From Candidatus Villigracilis affinis (GTDB taxonomy: Bacteria; Chloroflexota; Anaerolineae; Anaerolineales; Villigracilaceae), in NCBI GenBank assembly GCA_016718275.1, contig JADKEA010000019.1:62001-126000 (forward strand): a stretch of 64,000 nucleotides of DNA, given 5' to 3'. The notes below the pieces were generated by a model. It was not told the origin of the DNA. It saw only the letters and a program-made list of their open reading frames with translations, and searched no databases. A program made the position numbers and the translations under genes. This document shows positions 14,459-22,672 of the stretch, one piece after another. The number at the start of each line of letters is the position of its first letter. Positions within the stretch are counted from its first letter, which is position 1.

Positions 14459-16948
14459 CTATACGCTCGGCTCGGGTTGTTTTTCCGCAGCCGCAGCCTT
14501 GTTGAGGACGATTTCGCCGTCCTCGTTGACATCTACGAAGATCGTGTCGCCGGTGATGAATTCACCCGCAAGCAGGCGGTCGGATAGCGGATCTTCCACC
14601 TTTTGCTGAATGACACGGCGCAGGGGACGTGCGCCAAATTCTGAATCGTAGCCCATAGTGGCAAGGGATGCGAGTGCTTCTTCCGAAGCGGTGAGCACCA
14701 GGTTGTGTTCCACAAGGCGTTCTGAAACCTTCGAGAGTTCCAGCGAGACGATCTTCTGAATATCTTCCTTGTTGAGTGAGCGGAAGATCACCACTGAATC
14801 CATGCGGTTGATGAACTCGGGGCGGAAGGCGCGCTTGAGTGATTCGTTCAATTTCTTGCGCATGTCTTCGTAGGACAGGCGTTCCTCGGTGGCTTCATCG
14901 CGTTTCATCGCAAAGCCGAGAGAGGTTTGATTCTTGATCATGTCTGCGCCGATGTTGGAGGTCATCACGATGATCGCGTTGCGGAAATCGACTTTGTGGC
15001 CCTTCGCATCGCTCAGGTGACCTTCTTCCATGATCTGCAGGAGCATGTTGTGTACTTCAGGATGAGCCTTTTCGATCTCATCGAAGACGACGATCGAGTA
15101 TGGTCTGCGGCGCAGGGCTTCGGTGAGCTGGCCTGCATCTTCGTAGCCCACGTATCCAGGAGGGGCACCTACCAAACGGGCGGCAGTATGGCGTTCCATA
15201 AATTCAGACATATCCAGTTGAATGGCGGCATCTTCGCTGCCAAACATAAACTTGGCGAGGGTCTTGGTTAATTCAGTCTTGCCAACGCCTGTGGGTCCGA
15301 GGAACATGAATGAACCAATCGGGCGCTTCGGGTCTTTCAAGCCAGCGCGGGCGCGGCGGACAGCGCGGGAGATGGCGATGATCGCATCTTCCTGGCCGAT
15401 AATGCCCTTGCGAAGTTCATCTTCCATCTTGAGCAGGCGCTGCGATTCTGCTTCTGCCAACTGCATGAGCGGAACACCCGTCCACATGGAGACGACTTCG
15501 GCAATATCCTCGGCCGAGACAACGGGGCTTGTAGCACGATCCCAACCTGTGCGCAGACGTTCGATCTGCTGATTGAGATCGATCTCGCGCTCTTCCCATT
15601 CCTTGATGTCTTCCGAGTTGCCTTCCTCCTGCGCGAGTGCGCGGTTCTGACGGGCCTGCCTCAACTGGCCAAAGAGATCCTTGGCGTATTTGGCGGCGGG
15701 ACTCTTGTACATGCGTACACGTGAGGAAGATTCATCGATCAGGTCAATGGCCTTGTCGGGTAAAAATCTTTCAGTAACATAGCGGGACGATAAATGAGTG
15801 GCAGCTTCAAGCGCCTCATCGGAAATGACGAGGTGATGATGTTCTTCGTAAGCGCTGCGGATGCCCTTGAGGATTTGAATGGTCTCTTCTTCGGAAGGTT
15901 CATCCACCTGCACCGATTGGAAGCGGCGTTCCAGCGCGGCATCGGATTCGATGTGCTTGCGGTACTCGTCCATGGTGGTTGCGCCGATGACTTGCAATTC
16001 GCCGCGAGATAGAGCGGGCTTGAGGATGTTTGCTGCATCGACGGAGGAGCCAGCGGCTCCCGCCCCGACCAGCATATGGACCTCGTCAATGAAGAGGATC
16101 GCACCTGATTGTTTTAACTCATCAATAATACGCTTGAGTCTTTCCTCGAACTGACCGCGGTACATGGTACCAGCGACGAGGGATGCAACATCGAGCTGGA
16201 GCACGCGCTTGTTCATCAGCGGAGCGGGGACGTCGCCGTCCACAATGCGCTGGGCGAGGCCTTCGACGATGGCGGTTTTGCCGACACCGGGTTCGCCGAT
16301 GAGCGCGGGGTTGTTCTTGGTGCGGCGCGCCAGAATCTGAATGACGCGTTCGATTTCCTTTTGACGCCCGATGACGGGGTCAAGTTTTTTCTCTTCAGCC
16401 TTTGAGGTTAAATCAGAGGCGAGTTGATCTACGAGAGGGGTTTTGGGGGCAGTGTTTGCGGCGCCACCTTTGCCCGGTTGCGGGCCGGCAGGCGTCGGTG
16501 AGGAGGAGGCGGTTTCGTTCAAGACACGGCGAGTCTGTCTGCGGACCTGATCCGCTGTGACTCCGAGTCGGCGAAGGGCTTCCATCCCCGTGGATTCAAC
16601 GCGCACGAGGGCGAGCAGAATGTGTTCGGTGCCGATGTAGTGATGTCCGAGTCTGCGGGCTTCATCCACGGCAAACTCAAGGACCTGTTGGGTTTCCGCG
16701 GCGAGTTCGACGCGGTTGGGGTCAAAGTTGGTTGCGCTTCCAGAGACGCGTTGAACGACTTCGCGTACGCGTTCGGGGGTCATGCCGAGGTCGCGTAAAA
16801 CACGACCAGCCACGCCGCCTTCTTCATCCATCAATCCCAAAAGAAGGTGTTCGGTTCCAATATTGTTTTGGCGAGCGCGCTCGGCTTCCTGATGTGCGAG
16901 GCTGAGTACGCGCCTTGCTCGCTGTGTAAATCTTTCCATGCCAGCCAT
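14459..16948 (-). CDS. clpC: ATP-dependent Clp protease ATP-binding subunit ClpC
   Basis: An 829-residue Hsp100 unfoldase. Two Clp_N repeats are at about residues 1-145 (FTQRARRVLSLAHQEA, then NIGTEHLLLGL and YIGTEHILLAL). The first AAA+ domain has GEPGVGKT near 217; a coiled middle domain lies near 400-480 (with the UVR-like position present but short). The second AAA+ domain has GPTGVGKT near 550, and the D2-small domain is C-terminal. It feeds substrates to ClpP, which is not in this window. TAGGAGA precedes the ATG. The full length is that of ClpC rather than ClpB (shorter coiled middle domain). Confidence 0.95.
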   Translation of the reverse strand: MAGMERFTQRARRVLSLAHQEAERARQNNIGTEHLLLGLMDEEGGVAGRVLRDLGMTPERVREVVQRVSGSATNFDPNRVELAAETQQVLEFAVDEARRLGHHYIGTEHILLALVRVESTGMEALRRLGVTADQVRRQTRRVLNETASSSPTPAGPQPGKGGAANTAPKTPLVDQLASDLTSKAEEKKLDPVIGRQKEIERVIQILARRTKNNPALIGEPGVGKTAIVEGLAQRIVDGDVPAPLMNKRVLQLDVASLVAGTMYRGQFEERLKRIIDELKQSGAILFIDEVHMLVGAGAAGSSVDAANILKPALSRGELQVIGATTMDEYRKHIESDAALERRFQSVQVDEPSEEETIQILKGIRSAYEEHHHLVISDEALEAATHLSSRYVTERFLPDKAIDLIDESSSRVRMYKSPAAKYAKDLFGQLRQARQNRALAQEEGNSEDIKEWEEREIDLNQQIERLRTGWDRATSPVVSAEDIAEVVSMWTGVPLMQLAEAESQRLLKMEDELRKGIIGQEDAIIAISRAVRRARAGLKDPKRPIGSFMFLGPTGVGKTELTKTLAKFMFGSEDAAIQLDMSEFMERHTAARLVGAPPGYVGYEDAGQLTEALRRRPYSIVVFDEIEKAHPEVHNMLLQIMEEGHLSDAKGHKVDFRNAIIVMTSNIGADMIKNQTSLGFAMKRDEATEERLSYEDMRKKLNESLKRAFRPEFINRMDSVVIFRSLNKEDIQKIVSLELSKVSERLVEHNLVLTASEEALASLATMGYDSEFGARPLRRVIQQKVEDPLSDRLLAGEFITGDTIFVDVNEDGEIVLNKAAAAEKQPEPSV

Positions 16949-17112
16949 AATTTTTCTCCTAAATTCCTTCTGGAGATTCTACCAAAAAGGAAAGGGACTC
17001 CGCATAGGAAAAAGGTTAGAGTTTCCTTACGGATGCGGCGTCAGATGTCAGTTTTTACGTGTCTGGCGGCTAAATGACCTGAAACCTGACGCCTCGCGCC
17101 TGACACATACAT

Positions 17113-17442
17113 CTACCTGTTGTCCCCGTCGCCTTGTATCTTACCACGCGCCTGCCTATCCAATAGTTTAGTTAAGTTGGATTCGGCCACCTCGTCGAGG
17201 GAGATTTCCAGTTCTGTGCAGGTTTGGGCGAGATACCAGAGTACGTCGCCGAGTTCGGCTTTGAGCGCTTCGCGGGTTTCGGCGCTGATCTCGCCGCTTT
17301 TATCGCGGAACACTTTTTTGATCTTGCCCGCCACTTCGCCCGCTTCGTTAACCAGCCCTAGGGTGGGGTAGATGACGGCATGGCCGATGGCTGGGTATTT
17401 TGCGGTGGCGCGGGATTTGGTCTGGTAGTCGTTGAAATTCAT
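17113..17442 (-). CDS. MazG-like nucleotide pyrophosphohydrolase
   Basis: About 109 residues of the all-alpha NTP pyrophosphatase superfamily, which cleaves (d)NTPs to monophosphates and removes damaged nucleotides. NEAGEVAGKIKK supplies the first acidic E-x-x-E pair, and ELGDVLWYLAQTCTELEISLDEVAE supplies the second metal-binding helix (E-x-x-D). The start was moved from an upstream in-frame ATG to MNFNDYQ at 17442, because AAGGAAG sits correctly before it. A conserved Tyr/Lys-rich N-terminus (YQTKSRATAKYP) is typical. The preferred nucleotide is unknown. Confidence 0.88.
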   Translation of the reverse strand: MNFNDYQTKSRATAKYPAIGHAVIYPTLGLVNEAGEVAGKIKKVFRDKSGEISAETREALKAELGDVLWYLAQTCTELEISLDEVAESNLTKLLDRQARGKIQGDGDNR

Positions 17443-17558
17443 GAATGCTTCCTTCAATATAATTTTTGGATAAATTTCCTGTGAATTGGATTTTACATTA
17501 CTTTTGAGCAGCTACTTCATTTGCCTGAATTCAAAATTCTGCAGGCAGTGAAAAAAAT

Positions 17559-17598
17559 AAGAGCCCTGTACCTGTTCTTCAGATGGTACAAGGCTCTT
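17559..17598 (-). terminator. Hairpin terminator after the coiled-coil membrane gene
   Basis: An imperfect 14-bp stem (17559-17572 with 17585-17598) lies just after the 17618 stop. On the minus strand it is followed by a T-rich tract. Confidence 0.75.
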
Positions 17599-17617
17599 CG
17601 AGGTCAGAGTGTTGGGA

Positions 17618-18193
17618 TTATTTCAGGCTGGTCTGTGTTGCGGTTATCAAGTTTAGAATGAACTCAACACTGGCGGATGCGGATGGTGTTGAGTAAAAAT
17701 CATTCCAGCGTTCGAGTAGTTGTCTGTCTTCGGTCGCCTTGATCATGGTGTCAATTGCCAGAATGTCAGTGGGGACCGATACAGTGGAGAATGCATACAG
17801 GATTTGCAGCTTCTTGCTGGCAGCTTCGATCTTCACTTTAAGTTTTAGGTTTTCATCCTGCATTTTTTCGAGCTTGGTTTGTGTGTTGGTCAGGTCTTTG
17901 CTGCTTTCTTCCAGATCCGTCTTAACCTGAGCGAGCTCTGTTGTCAGGTTTTCGTTTCCGCTTTGGAGCTTTGCGTGATCTGACTGTACTTCAGCCAATT
18001 GCTGTTGGGTTGCGATAAGACTGGAGTTTAATGTATAAGCCCAGTAGCCAAGCCCGGCCGCTGCTGCCAGGAAAATGACTAAAAAGACTGTTAGGATAAT
18101 GGTGGTTAGGTTTCTTCGTGAGGGCTTCGCCTCCTGAATAAGAGACGTTACAGGCTGTTCTGCTTCTTGTGGGGAAAACGATTCGGGCTGCAT
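17618..18193 (-). CDS. Single-pass membrane protein with long coiled coil
   Basis: About 191 residues. A cytoplasmic N-terminus of about 28 residues is followed by one transmembrane helix (TIILTVFLVIFLAAAAGLGYW). A heptad-patterned coiled coil of some 75 residues (QQQLAEVQSDHAKL to MQDENLKLKVKIEA) comes next, then a short helical tail. I saw no enzymatic motif. The start at MQPES is fixed by GGAGGA 4 nt upstream of the ATG and replaces a longer alternative. A good promoter lies 100 nt upstream. It may be a structural or scaffolding protein. Confidence 0.75.
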   Translation of the reverse strand: MQPESFSPQEAEQPVTSLIQEAKPSRRNLTTIILTVFLVIFLAAAAGLGYWAYTLNSSLIATQQQLAEVQSDHAKLQSGNENLTTELAQVKTDLEESSKDLTNTQTKLEKMQDENLKLKVKIEAASKKLQILYAFSTVSVPTDILAIDTMIKATEDRQLLERWNDFYSTPSASASVEFILNLITATQTSLK

Positions 18194-18293
18194 ACTATCC
18201 TCCATGTTTGTGCAATTTGATTTAAATTATTTTTTTCTGGTACTTTTTGGATGGCCAATCCCCAACTCAAAAATACCCCAGCATGATGGAACC

Positions 18294-18321
18294 ATTATAC
18301 TAATTCCATACCTAAAGTCAA
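18294..18321 (-). promoter_or_regulatory. Sigma70-type promoter for the coiled-coil gene
   Basis: On the minus strand TTGACT and TATAAT are separated by 16 nt, the best promoter match in the window. Transcription would start near 18287, giving a leader of about 94 nt. Confidence 0.65.
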
Positions 18322-18345
18322 TCAGATATTGCAGCCTTGCTGCTT

Positions 18346-19254
18346 TCAACCAGTTTGGTTTACTTCCTTTTCAAACCATAACGTCTTATGTTCCATTCGA
18401 AACCCAACTGATTCGGCTGTCTTTTGCATGGCGATGTTACTTCCGCTTGTGCCGAGGTTTGCGGATTCCATGCCGCGTTCCTTGAGCAGTTGCATGCCTT
18501 TGAGGAGCATGGCCTTTGCGAGCCCCAGCCGTTGAAAACGCGGATGTGTGGCAACGGGGTCGGTGTAACCTTCCCCGCTCGGGTTGACAGAGCAGGTGCA
18601 GTACGCGGCGATGCTGTCATCGGGCGCAATGACCATAAGGTCGAGCGATGAGTCGTATTCGCTGGTGCCCATGATGGCAAGGCGGTTTTCTGTGGTCATG
18701 TAGTCGGTGCCGAAGGCGGCGCGATGGGTGGCGGCGACTGCTTCCGCTTCCTCGGTCCCTTTTATCGGGCGGATGGAGAAACCTGCTGGCAGTTCGGGCT
18801 CTGGGATAGCCTCTGCCAGTGGGCGTTTCATACCCACCGACACCACATCTGTTTGGCGAAAACCGTGCTGACGGATAAATTCCAGCCGTTCGTGATGCTC
18901 TTCCCTGCAACTTGTATCCAGCGTGGATGTTTCTCCCGCGGTCAATGCCTTGCCGCTTCGCGTGCAGGCTTCTCCCCACATAACCATTTCTGCGCCGACG
19001 GAGTCTTCGAATTTCTTTTCCACCTCCCAGCGCAGGTTGTTCCCGGAATCCACGAAAGCCCAGCCAATGGGTTGATTTCCATCGAACCACAGCTTGGCAG
19101 TAGCGCGGATTTCTTCGCTCGCCAGGTTTTCTTCGATGTCCACTTTGGTGGGGATGTCGTTGACTCGTGCTGCGGGGCGAATCCTGATTAGCAGGTCGAG
19201 GATGATTTGAAAATCTTTTTCGCCTTCGTAGAGGCGGCTGGTGATGGTGGGCAT
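18346..19254 (-). CDS. Double-GNAT acetyltransferase
   Basis: About 302 residues with two GNAT-fold halves. The first (residues 1-135) is diverged. The second, from about 150, has FSIRPIKGTEEAEAVA, then YTDPVATHPRFQRLGLAKAMLLKGM, a recognisable acetyl-CoA pyrophosphate-binding loop (R-x-x-G-x-A), then GSNIAMQKTAESVGF. The family transfers acyl groups from CoA to amines; the substrate is unknown. The start at MPTITS is chosen for the GGAG 8 nt upstream over a weaker ATG 13 codons earlier. Confidence 0.82.
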   Translation of the reverse strand: MPTITSRLYEGEKDFQIILDLLIRIRPAARVNDIPTKVDIEENLASEEIRATAKLWFDGNQPIGWAFVDSGNNLRWEVEKKFEDSVGAEMVMWGEACTRSGKALTAGETSTLDTSCREEHHERLEFIRQHGFRQTDVVSVGMKRPLAEAIPEPELPAGFSIRPIKGTEEAEAVAATHRAAFGTDYMTTENRLAIMGTSEYDSSLDLMVIAPDDSIAAYCTCSVNPSGEGYTDPVATHPRFQRLGLAKAMLLKGMQLLKERGMESANLGTSGSNIAMQKTAESVGFRMEHKTLWFEKEVNQTG

Positions 19255-19382
19255 TGTTCGCTCCAATGATTTCAGATTGTTGTCCGCTTCCATTGTGTGA
19301 AAACCAAAAAGACCTGCCGCGAATTGCGCGGCGAAGAAAAGGAAAGTTCTTTTTCTTCATGATCTTTAGGTCGCAGCATGTG

Positions 19383-20381
19383 TTATTCAAACGTCTTTGC
19401 CAACTCTCTCCACCAATCATCCTTCTCGCCGGGGACGAAGGGCGTGTACAGCGTCAGACGATCAGCGATGCTTTCATAGCGTTTCTTCAAATCGTTTGCC
19501 AGGTTTTCCTGCGTGGTCATCAGGCAGAATTCATTCAACATTTCATCGGTGATGAGCATGGGCATCTCGGCCCACTCGCCCTTGGCGGCGAAACCTGATA
19601 ATTTTTCAGCGGTTTCGCCCCAGCCATGCAGATCCATCACAGATTTGTAGGAGGGTGTGCTGGCGTAGAAGGCGATCTGCATCCGCGCGAAGCCTTCTTC
19701 TTCAGGAGAGGTTGCCACAAATGGCGTCATCGAAACAGTGATGTCTTTTCGCTTGCGTCCCTCTTTTTGCAGACCTTCTTCGATCGCAGGCAGGATCACT
19801 TCATTCATATAGCGCGGACTGTTGAACGGGTGCGCATGGAATCCCTCGCACAATTCGCCCGCCAGTTTGGCCAGCCCCGCATTCACACCTGCAATATAAA
19901 TTGGAATATTTGGGTGTTCGATCGCGCCCGCGTTGAAGAACGGTGACATCAATGTAGCCTTGTAATATTCGCCGCGGAAATTCAATTTCGTACCATTTTG
20001 CCAGCAATCCCAAAACGCGCGGATGACTTGAATCTGCTCGCGTAATTTTCCCGTCACCGATTCGGGCCAAGCCATGCCGAAGCGGCGTTCAATATGCGCC
20101 TTGACCTGCGTGCCCAACCCCAAAATGAATCGTCCACCGGATTGCGCGGCCAGGTCCCATGCGGTGTAGGCAAGGTTGGCAGGCGAGCGCGCGAACGAGA
20201 CCGCGATGGCCGTGCCAAAGTGCATCGTCGCTGAATGTTCAGCGATCAGCGTGCAGGGCAGAAAAGGATCGTGCTGGGTCTCTTGAGTCCACAGCGCGGC
20301 GAAGCTCATCTCTTGCGCGGCTTTCGCAATGGCGGGAACATCTTTCAATGCAACGGGGGGGAGGGCGGCATCTAGTTTCAT
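19383..20381 (-). CDS. LLM-class F420-dependent oxidoreductase
   Basis: A 332-residue luciferase-like monooxygenase-fold protein, similar to the TIGR03617 group of F420-dependent enzymes. The TIM-barrel pattern includes the ALWTQETQHDPFLP start, GTAIAVSFARSPANLAYTAWDLAAQSGGRFILGLGTQ, and a conserved RFGMAWP segment. This GT-x-FARSP and LGLGTQ arrangement is characteristic. The cofactor assignment follows from the family. A leaderless-type -10 box with a matching -35 lies right before the ATG. The reaction is unknown. Confidence 0.87.
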   Translation of the reverse strand: MKLDAALPPVALKDVPAIAKAAQEMSFAALWTQETQHDPFLPCTLIAEHSATMHFGTAIAVSFARSPANLAYTAWDLAAQSGGRFILGLGTQVKAHIERRFGMAWPESVTGKLREQIQVIRAFWDCWQNGTKLNFRGEYYKATLMSPFFNAGAIEHPNIPIYIAGVNAGLAKLAGELCEGFHAHPFNSPRYMNEVILPAIEEGLQKEGRKRKDITVSMTPFVATSPEEEGFARMQIAFYASTPSYKSVMDLHGWGETAEKLSGFAAKGEWAEMPMLITDEMLNEFCLMTTQENLANDLKKRYESIADRLTLYTPFVPGEKDDWWRELAKTFE

Positions 20382-20387
20382 GATGCA

Positions 20388-20416
20388 AGTATACAGTTAA
20401 GAAGTGGACAAGTAAA
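20388..20416 (-). promoter_or_regulatory. Promoter for a leaderless mRNA of the LLM oxidoreductase
   Basis: On the minus strand TTTACT (20411-20416) and TATACT (20388-20393) are separated by 17 nt, and the -10 ends 6 nt from the ATG at 20381. Confidence 0.55.
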
Positions 20417-20437
20417 CAAGGGAAACAGGAAATTAAA

Positions 20438-20459
20438 AAGCCCCGCATAAGCGAGGCTT
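20438..20459 (-). terminator. Rho-independent terminator after the redoxin gene
   Basis: A 9-bp stem with one G-T pair (20438-20446 with 20451-20459) and a 4-nt loop, followed on the minus strand by a T-rich tract. Confidence 0.75.
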
Positions 20460-20473
20460 CGATTTTTGAAACT

Positions 20474-20965
20474 TCAGACGAGTTGTACTGAATTCAAACT
20501 GTCTACAAACCCAAACAATTCGCGCGTCTCCTGCAGCCAGACGTTTGGCACGGTCGTGCGTTTGAGATAACGGACCACACCTTCCTTGTCTACAACCAGC
20601 GAGGCCGTGCGCTGGAACAGCAAAAAATATTTTTCCAACTCGTACAGCTCATAAATGGCGCGGTCTGGGTCTGAGAGAATCGGGAACGGCAGATCAATCC
20701 CTTCCGCATAAGCGCGGGATTTTTCAAGGTTCTCTCCCAGAATCACAATGATCTCCGTGCCTGTCTCGCGGAATTGCTCGTACATGCGCCCCAATTGCGT
20801 GACGTGCGTGCGGCATTGCGGACAACTGGTTTCGCGGATGAAGAACACGATCACGTTTGACTTTCCGTGAAAATCTGAAAGGGCGATCTCCTGCCCATTG
20901 GTGGCACGCAGGCGAAAGTCCGGTGCGAGCGAGCCGATCTTTGCTTCGATTGATTCCAGAATCAT
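20474..20965 (-). CDS. Peroxiredoxin/redoxin-family protein
   Basis: A 163-residue AhpC/TSA-type thioredoxin-fold protein. APDFRLRATNGQEIALSDF is the usual start, and ETSCPQCRTHVTQL carries a CPQC motif, so it has a thioredoxin-like CxxC rather than the T-x-x-C peroxidatic pattern. IVDKEG-like LVVDKEGVVRYL follows. It likely reduces peroxides or disulfides. A perfect hairpin immediately upstream of the ATG covers its Shine-Dalgarno. The preceding gene is an M42 peptidase on the same strand, 56 nt away. Confidence 0.85.
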   Translation of the reverse strand: MILESIEAKIGSLAPDFRLRATNGQEIALSDFHGKSNVIVFFIRETSCPQCRTHVTQLGRMYEQFRETGTEIIVILGENLEKSRAYAEGIDLPFPILSDPDRAIYELYELEKYFLLFQRTASLVVDKEGVVRYLKRTTVPNVWLQETRELFGFVDSLNSVQLV

Positions 20966-20992
20966 AAAGTCCTCTACATTGCAGAGGACTTT
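20966..20992 (-). promoter_or_regulatory. Hairpin sequestering the Shine-Dalgarno of the redoxin gene
   Basis: A perfect 10-bp inverted repeat (20966-20975 with 20983-20992, 7-nt loop) ends directly at the redoxin ATG. The AGAGGA that serves as ribosome-binding site lies in the stem, so translation should depend on melting or unfolding of this hairpin. It has no T-run in the right place for a terminator of the upstream gene. Confidence 0.5.
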
Positions 20993-21021
20993 AGAAGAAA
21001 AAACTTTACGTTAGAGGATTC

Positions 21022-22071
21022 TTATTTTTCGAGCAGGTAGGCCATGATCCAATTTGTCGTGGCGTTCAGCCCATCCATGTGGGCGCGCTCGTAATTGTGT
21101 GAAGCGTCAATGCCGGGGCCGATCAGCGAAAGCGCCACATCGCCGCCCGCGCGCCAGAACGCTTCGCCATCCGAGCCGTAGAACGGGTACACATCCGTTT
21201 TGTATGGGATCTCGTGCTTCTCGGCGATGGCGCGTAATTTTTTATTCAAGCCTTCGTGATATGGGCTGTAACTATCCTTGATGCACAGGGTCACGTGGAA
21301 TTCATCCGACTCCTGGCCGCTGCCAACCACGGCCATATCCACAGTGACCAATTCGACGACATCAGACGGAATTCCCGTTGCTGCGCCGTGACCGACCTCT
21401 TCATAATTCGATATGAGGAAGTACACGGTTCTAACCGGACTTTGGCCTGATTCTGCCATCGACTTGATCGCCGCGACGAGATTCGCCACACAAGCCTTGT
21501 CGTCGAGGAATCGCGAGCGGATGAATCCATTTGTCACTTCCACCCGCGGATCGAACGCCACGCAATCACCGACGTTGATTCCAAGTGCGCGCGTTTCCTT
21601 TTCAGATGTGGTGCGCGCATCGAGCCGAACTTCCATGTGGGCATCACTGCGCGGAGTTTCTGCGCCTGCCGCGCCATACACATGACCAGACGCCGTGTCG
21701 ATCAACACCGAGCCGCGGATCTTTTCGCCTTTCGACGCAAAGACCCACACGCCTTCGGTTTCCACACTGGGCCATTGAATACCGCCGATTTTGCTTAGTT
21801 TCAAACGCCCGTTGGATTTGATCTCTTTCACCACCGCGCCGAGCGTATCGGCATGGGCAGTGAGCGCCACAGGCGGCAATTCAGAGTCGACAGTCCACTT
21901 CGCCACCAATCCGCCTTTGCGGGTGCGCGACAATTCCAATTGCTTGTATTTGGATAATTCCTTTTCCACAAAATCAATGGCAGGTTCTGCATAGCCTGTG
22001 GGCGAAGGGATGTTTAACAACTTTACGAGAAAGTCAACAAAATATTCCTGATTGATTGCTGGAAGTGACAT
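21022..22071 (-). CDS. M42 family metallo-aminopeptidase
   Basis: A 349-residue M42 peptidase; these di-zinc exopeptidases form tetrahedral particles in related organisms. LTAHADTLGAVV holds the first ligand and Asp, RFLDDKACVANL gives the bridging Asp, NYEEVGHGAA holds the catalytic Glu pair, and GIDASHNYERAHMDGL carries the last His. The N-terminal NIPSPTGYAEPA is also conserved. Length is as expected. AAAGGAG precedes the ATG. Likely substrate: N-terminal residues of peptides in the cytoplasm; specificity (glutamyl, aliphatic or basic) is unclear. Confidence 0.93.
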   Translation of the reverse strand: MSLPAINQEYFVDFLVKLLNIPSPTGYAEPAIDFVEKELSKYKQLELSRTRKGGLVAKWTVDSELPPVALTAHADTLGAVVKEIKSNGRLKLSKIGGIQWPSVETEGVWVFASKGEKIRGSVLIDTASGHVYGAAGAETPRSDAHMEVRLDARTTSEKETRALGINVGDCVAFDPRVEVTNGFIRSRFLDDKACVANLVAAIKSMAESGQSPVRTVYFLISNYEEVGHGAATGIPSDVVELVTVDMAVVGSGQESDEFHVTLCIKDSYSPYHEGLNKKLRAIAEKHEIPYKTDVYPFYGSDGEAFWRAGGDVALSLIGPGIDASHNYERAHMDGLNATTNWIMAYLLEK

Positions 22072-22084
22072 GATGCTCCTTTGT

Positions 22085-22147
22085 GTTTCAAGGTTTGAAA
22101 GTTAAACCTTCGAACCTGCCAACGTTCTAACTTTTCCAACCTTACCA
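22085..22147. repeat. Heptanucleotide repeat (AAGGTTTG / AACCTTCG type)
   Basis: A run of about nine degenerate 7-nt units with recurring AAC or GTT at a fixed phase fills the gap between the thioesterase and the M42 peptidase. The first half is GTT-rich and the second AAC-rich, so it forms an imperfect inverted repeat. Confidence 0.6.
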
Positions 22148-22567
22148 CTATATTCCTTCGAACTCCGAAATCTTTTGCTTCCATTCATCTGGCACGGAAA
22201 TGGTCTTCAACCCCTCATAATCGAATGTGACCATCACCACGGTGCCGCTGGCCATCAATTTGCCTGTTTTGGCATCCATCACGCATTGCTCTACCGTGAG
22301 CGACTTGGTGCCGATCTTGGTGATCTTCACTCCCACTTTAATATCGTCGCCGTAATGGGTGGTGGAATGATAGGTGATGTGGATATCGGCGATGATGACG
22401 CCTACTTCCATAAAGGATTGATCCTTGTTAAACAGCCCAAGCTGGATCAAATAATAGATGCGCGCCTGCTCGAAGTAGGTCAGGTATTTTGCGTTGTTTA
22501 CATGTCCCTGCGGATCCAAGTCTCCGTAGCGGACTTCAGTGGGGTGGAAGAATTTGTAATCGGTCAT
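22148..22567 (-). CDS. Acyl-CoA thioesterase of the 4HBT (YbgC/FcbC) type
   Basis: A 139-residue hotdog-fold thioesterase. The motif VRYGDLDPQGHVNNAKYLTYFEQAR contains the family Asp (D in GDLDPQGHVNN) that acts as the catalytic base or nucleophile in 4-hydroxybenzoyl-CoA-type enzymes. Length is usual. The start is at MTDYKFF; the frame stays open upstream but passes through a repeat and a -10 box 6 nt before this ATG, which supports a leaderless start here. The substrate is unknown. Confidence 0.9.
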   Translation of the reverse strand: MTDYKFFHPTEVRYGDLDPQGHVNNAKYLTYFEQARIYYLIQLGLFNKDQSFMEVGVIIADIHITYHSTTHYGDDIKVGVKITKIGTKSLTVEQCVMDAKTGKLMASGTVVMVTFDYEGLKTISVPDEWKQKISEFEGI

Positions 22568-22573
22568 GTCGGG

Positions 22574-22579
22574 ATTATA
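22574..22579 (-). promoter_or_regulatory. -10 box, leaderless type
   Basis: TATAAT on the minus strand ends 6 nt before the thioesterase ATG (22565-22567). The preceding DNA is a heptanucleotide repeat. Confidence 0.45.
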
Positions 22580-22672
22580 GTTGTTAGTCGGATAGTTGAG
22601 TAGCTGGGTAATTAAATAGTCGACGGTTGAAAACAATTCAACCGTTGACAACCATCCAACTATCAAACTACT
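22580..22672. repeat. Long palindromic heptanucleotide repeat
   Basis: About 13 degenerate 7-nt units (atagttg, ttagtcg and so on) fill the gap between the Crp/Fnr gene and the thioesterase. A central perfect 9-bp hairpin (22623-22631 with 22637-22645) and partly pairing outer arms make the whole element an imperfect palindrome of about 90 nt. Confidence 0.65.

Noticed and set aside
17521..17545. CTGAATT...AATTCTG near 17525 as a third copy of the MarR-type operator
   Set aside because: The half-sites are in the opposite order and the -10 box is missing.
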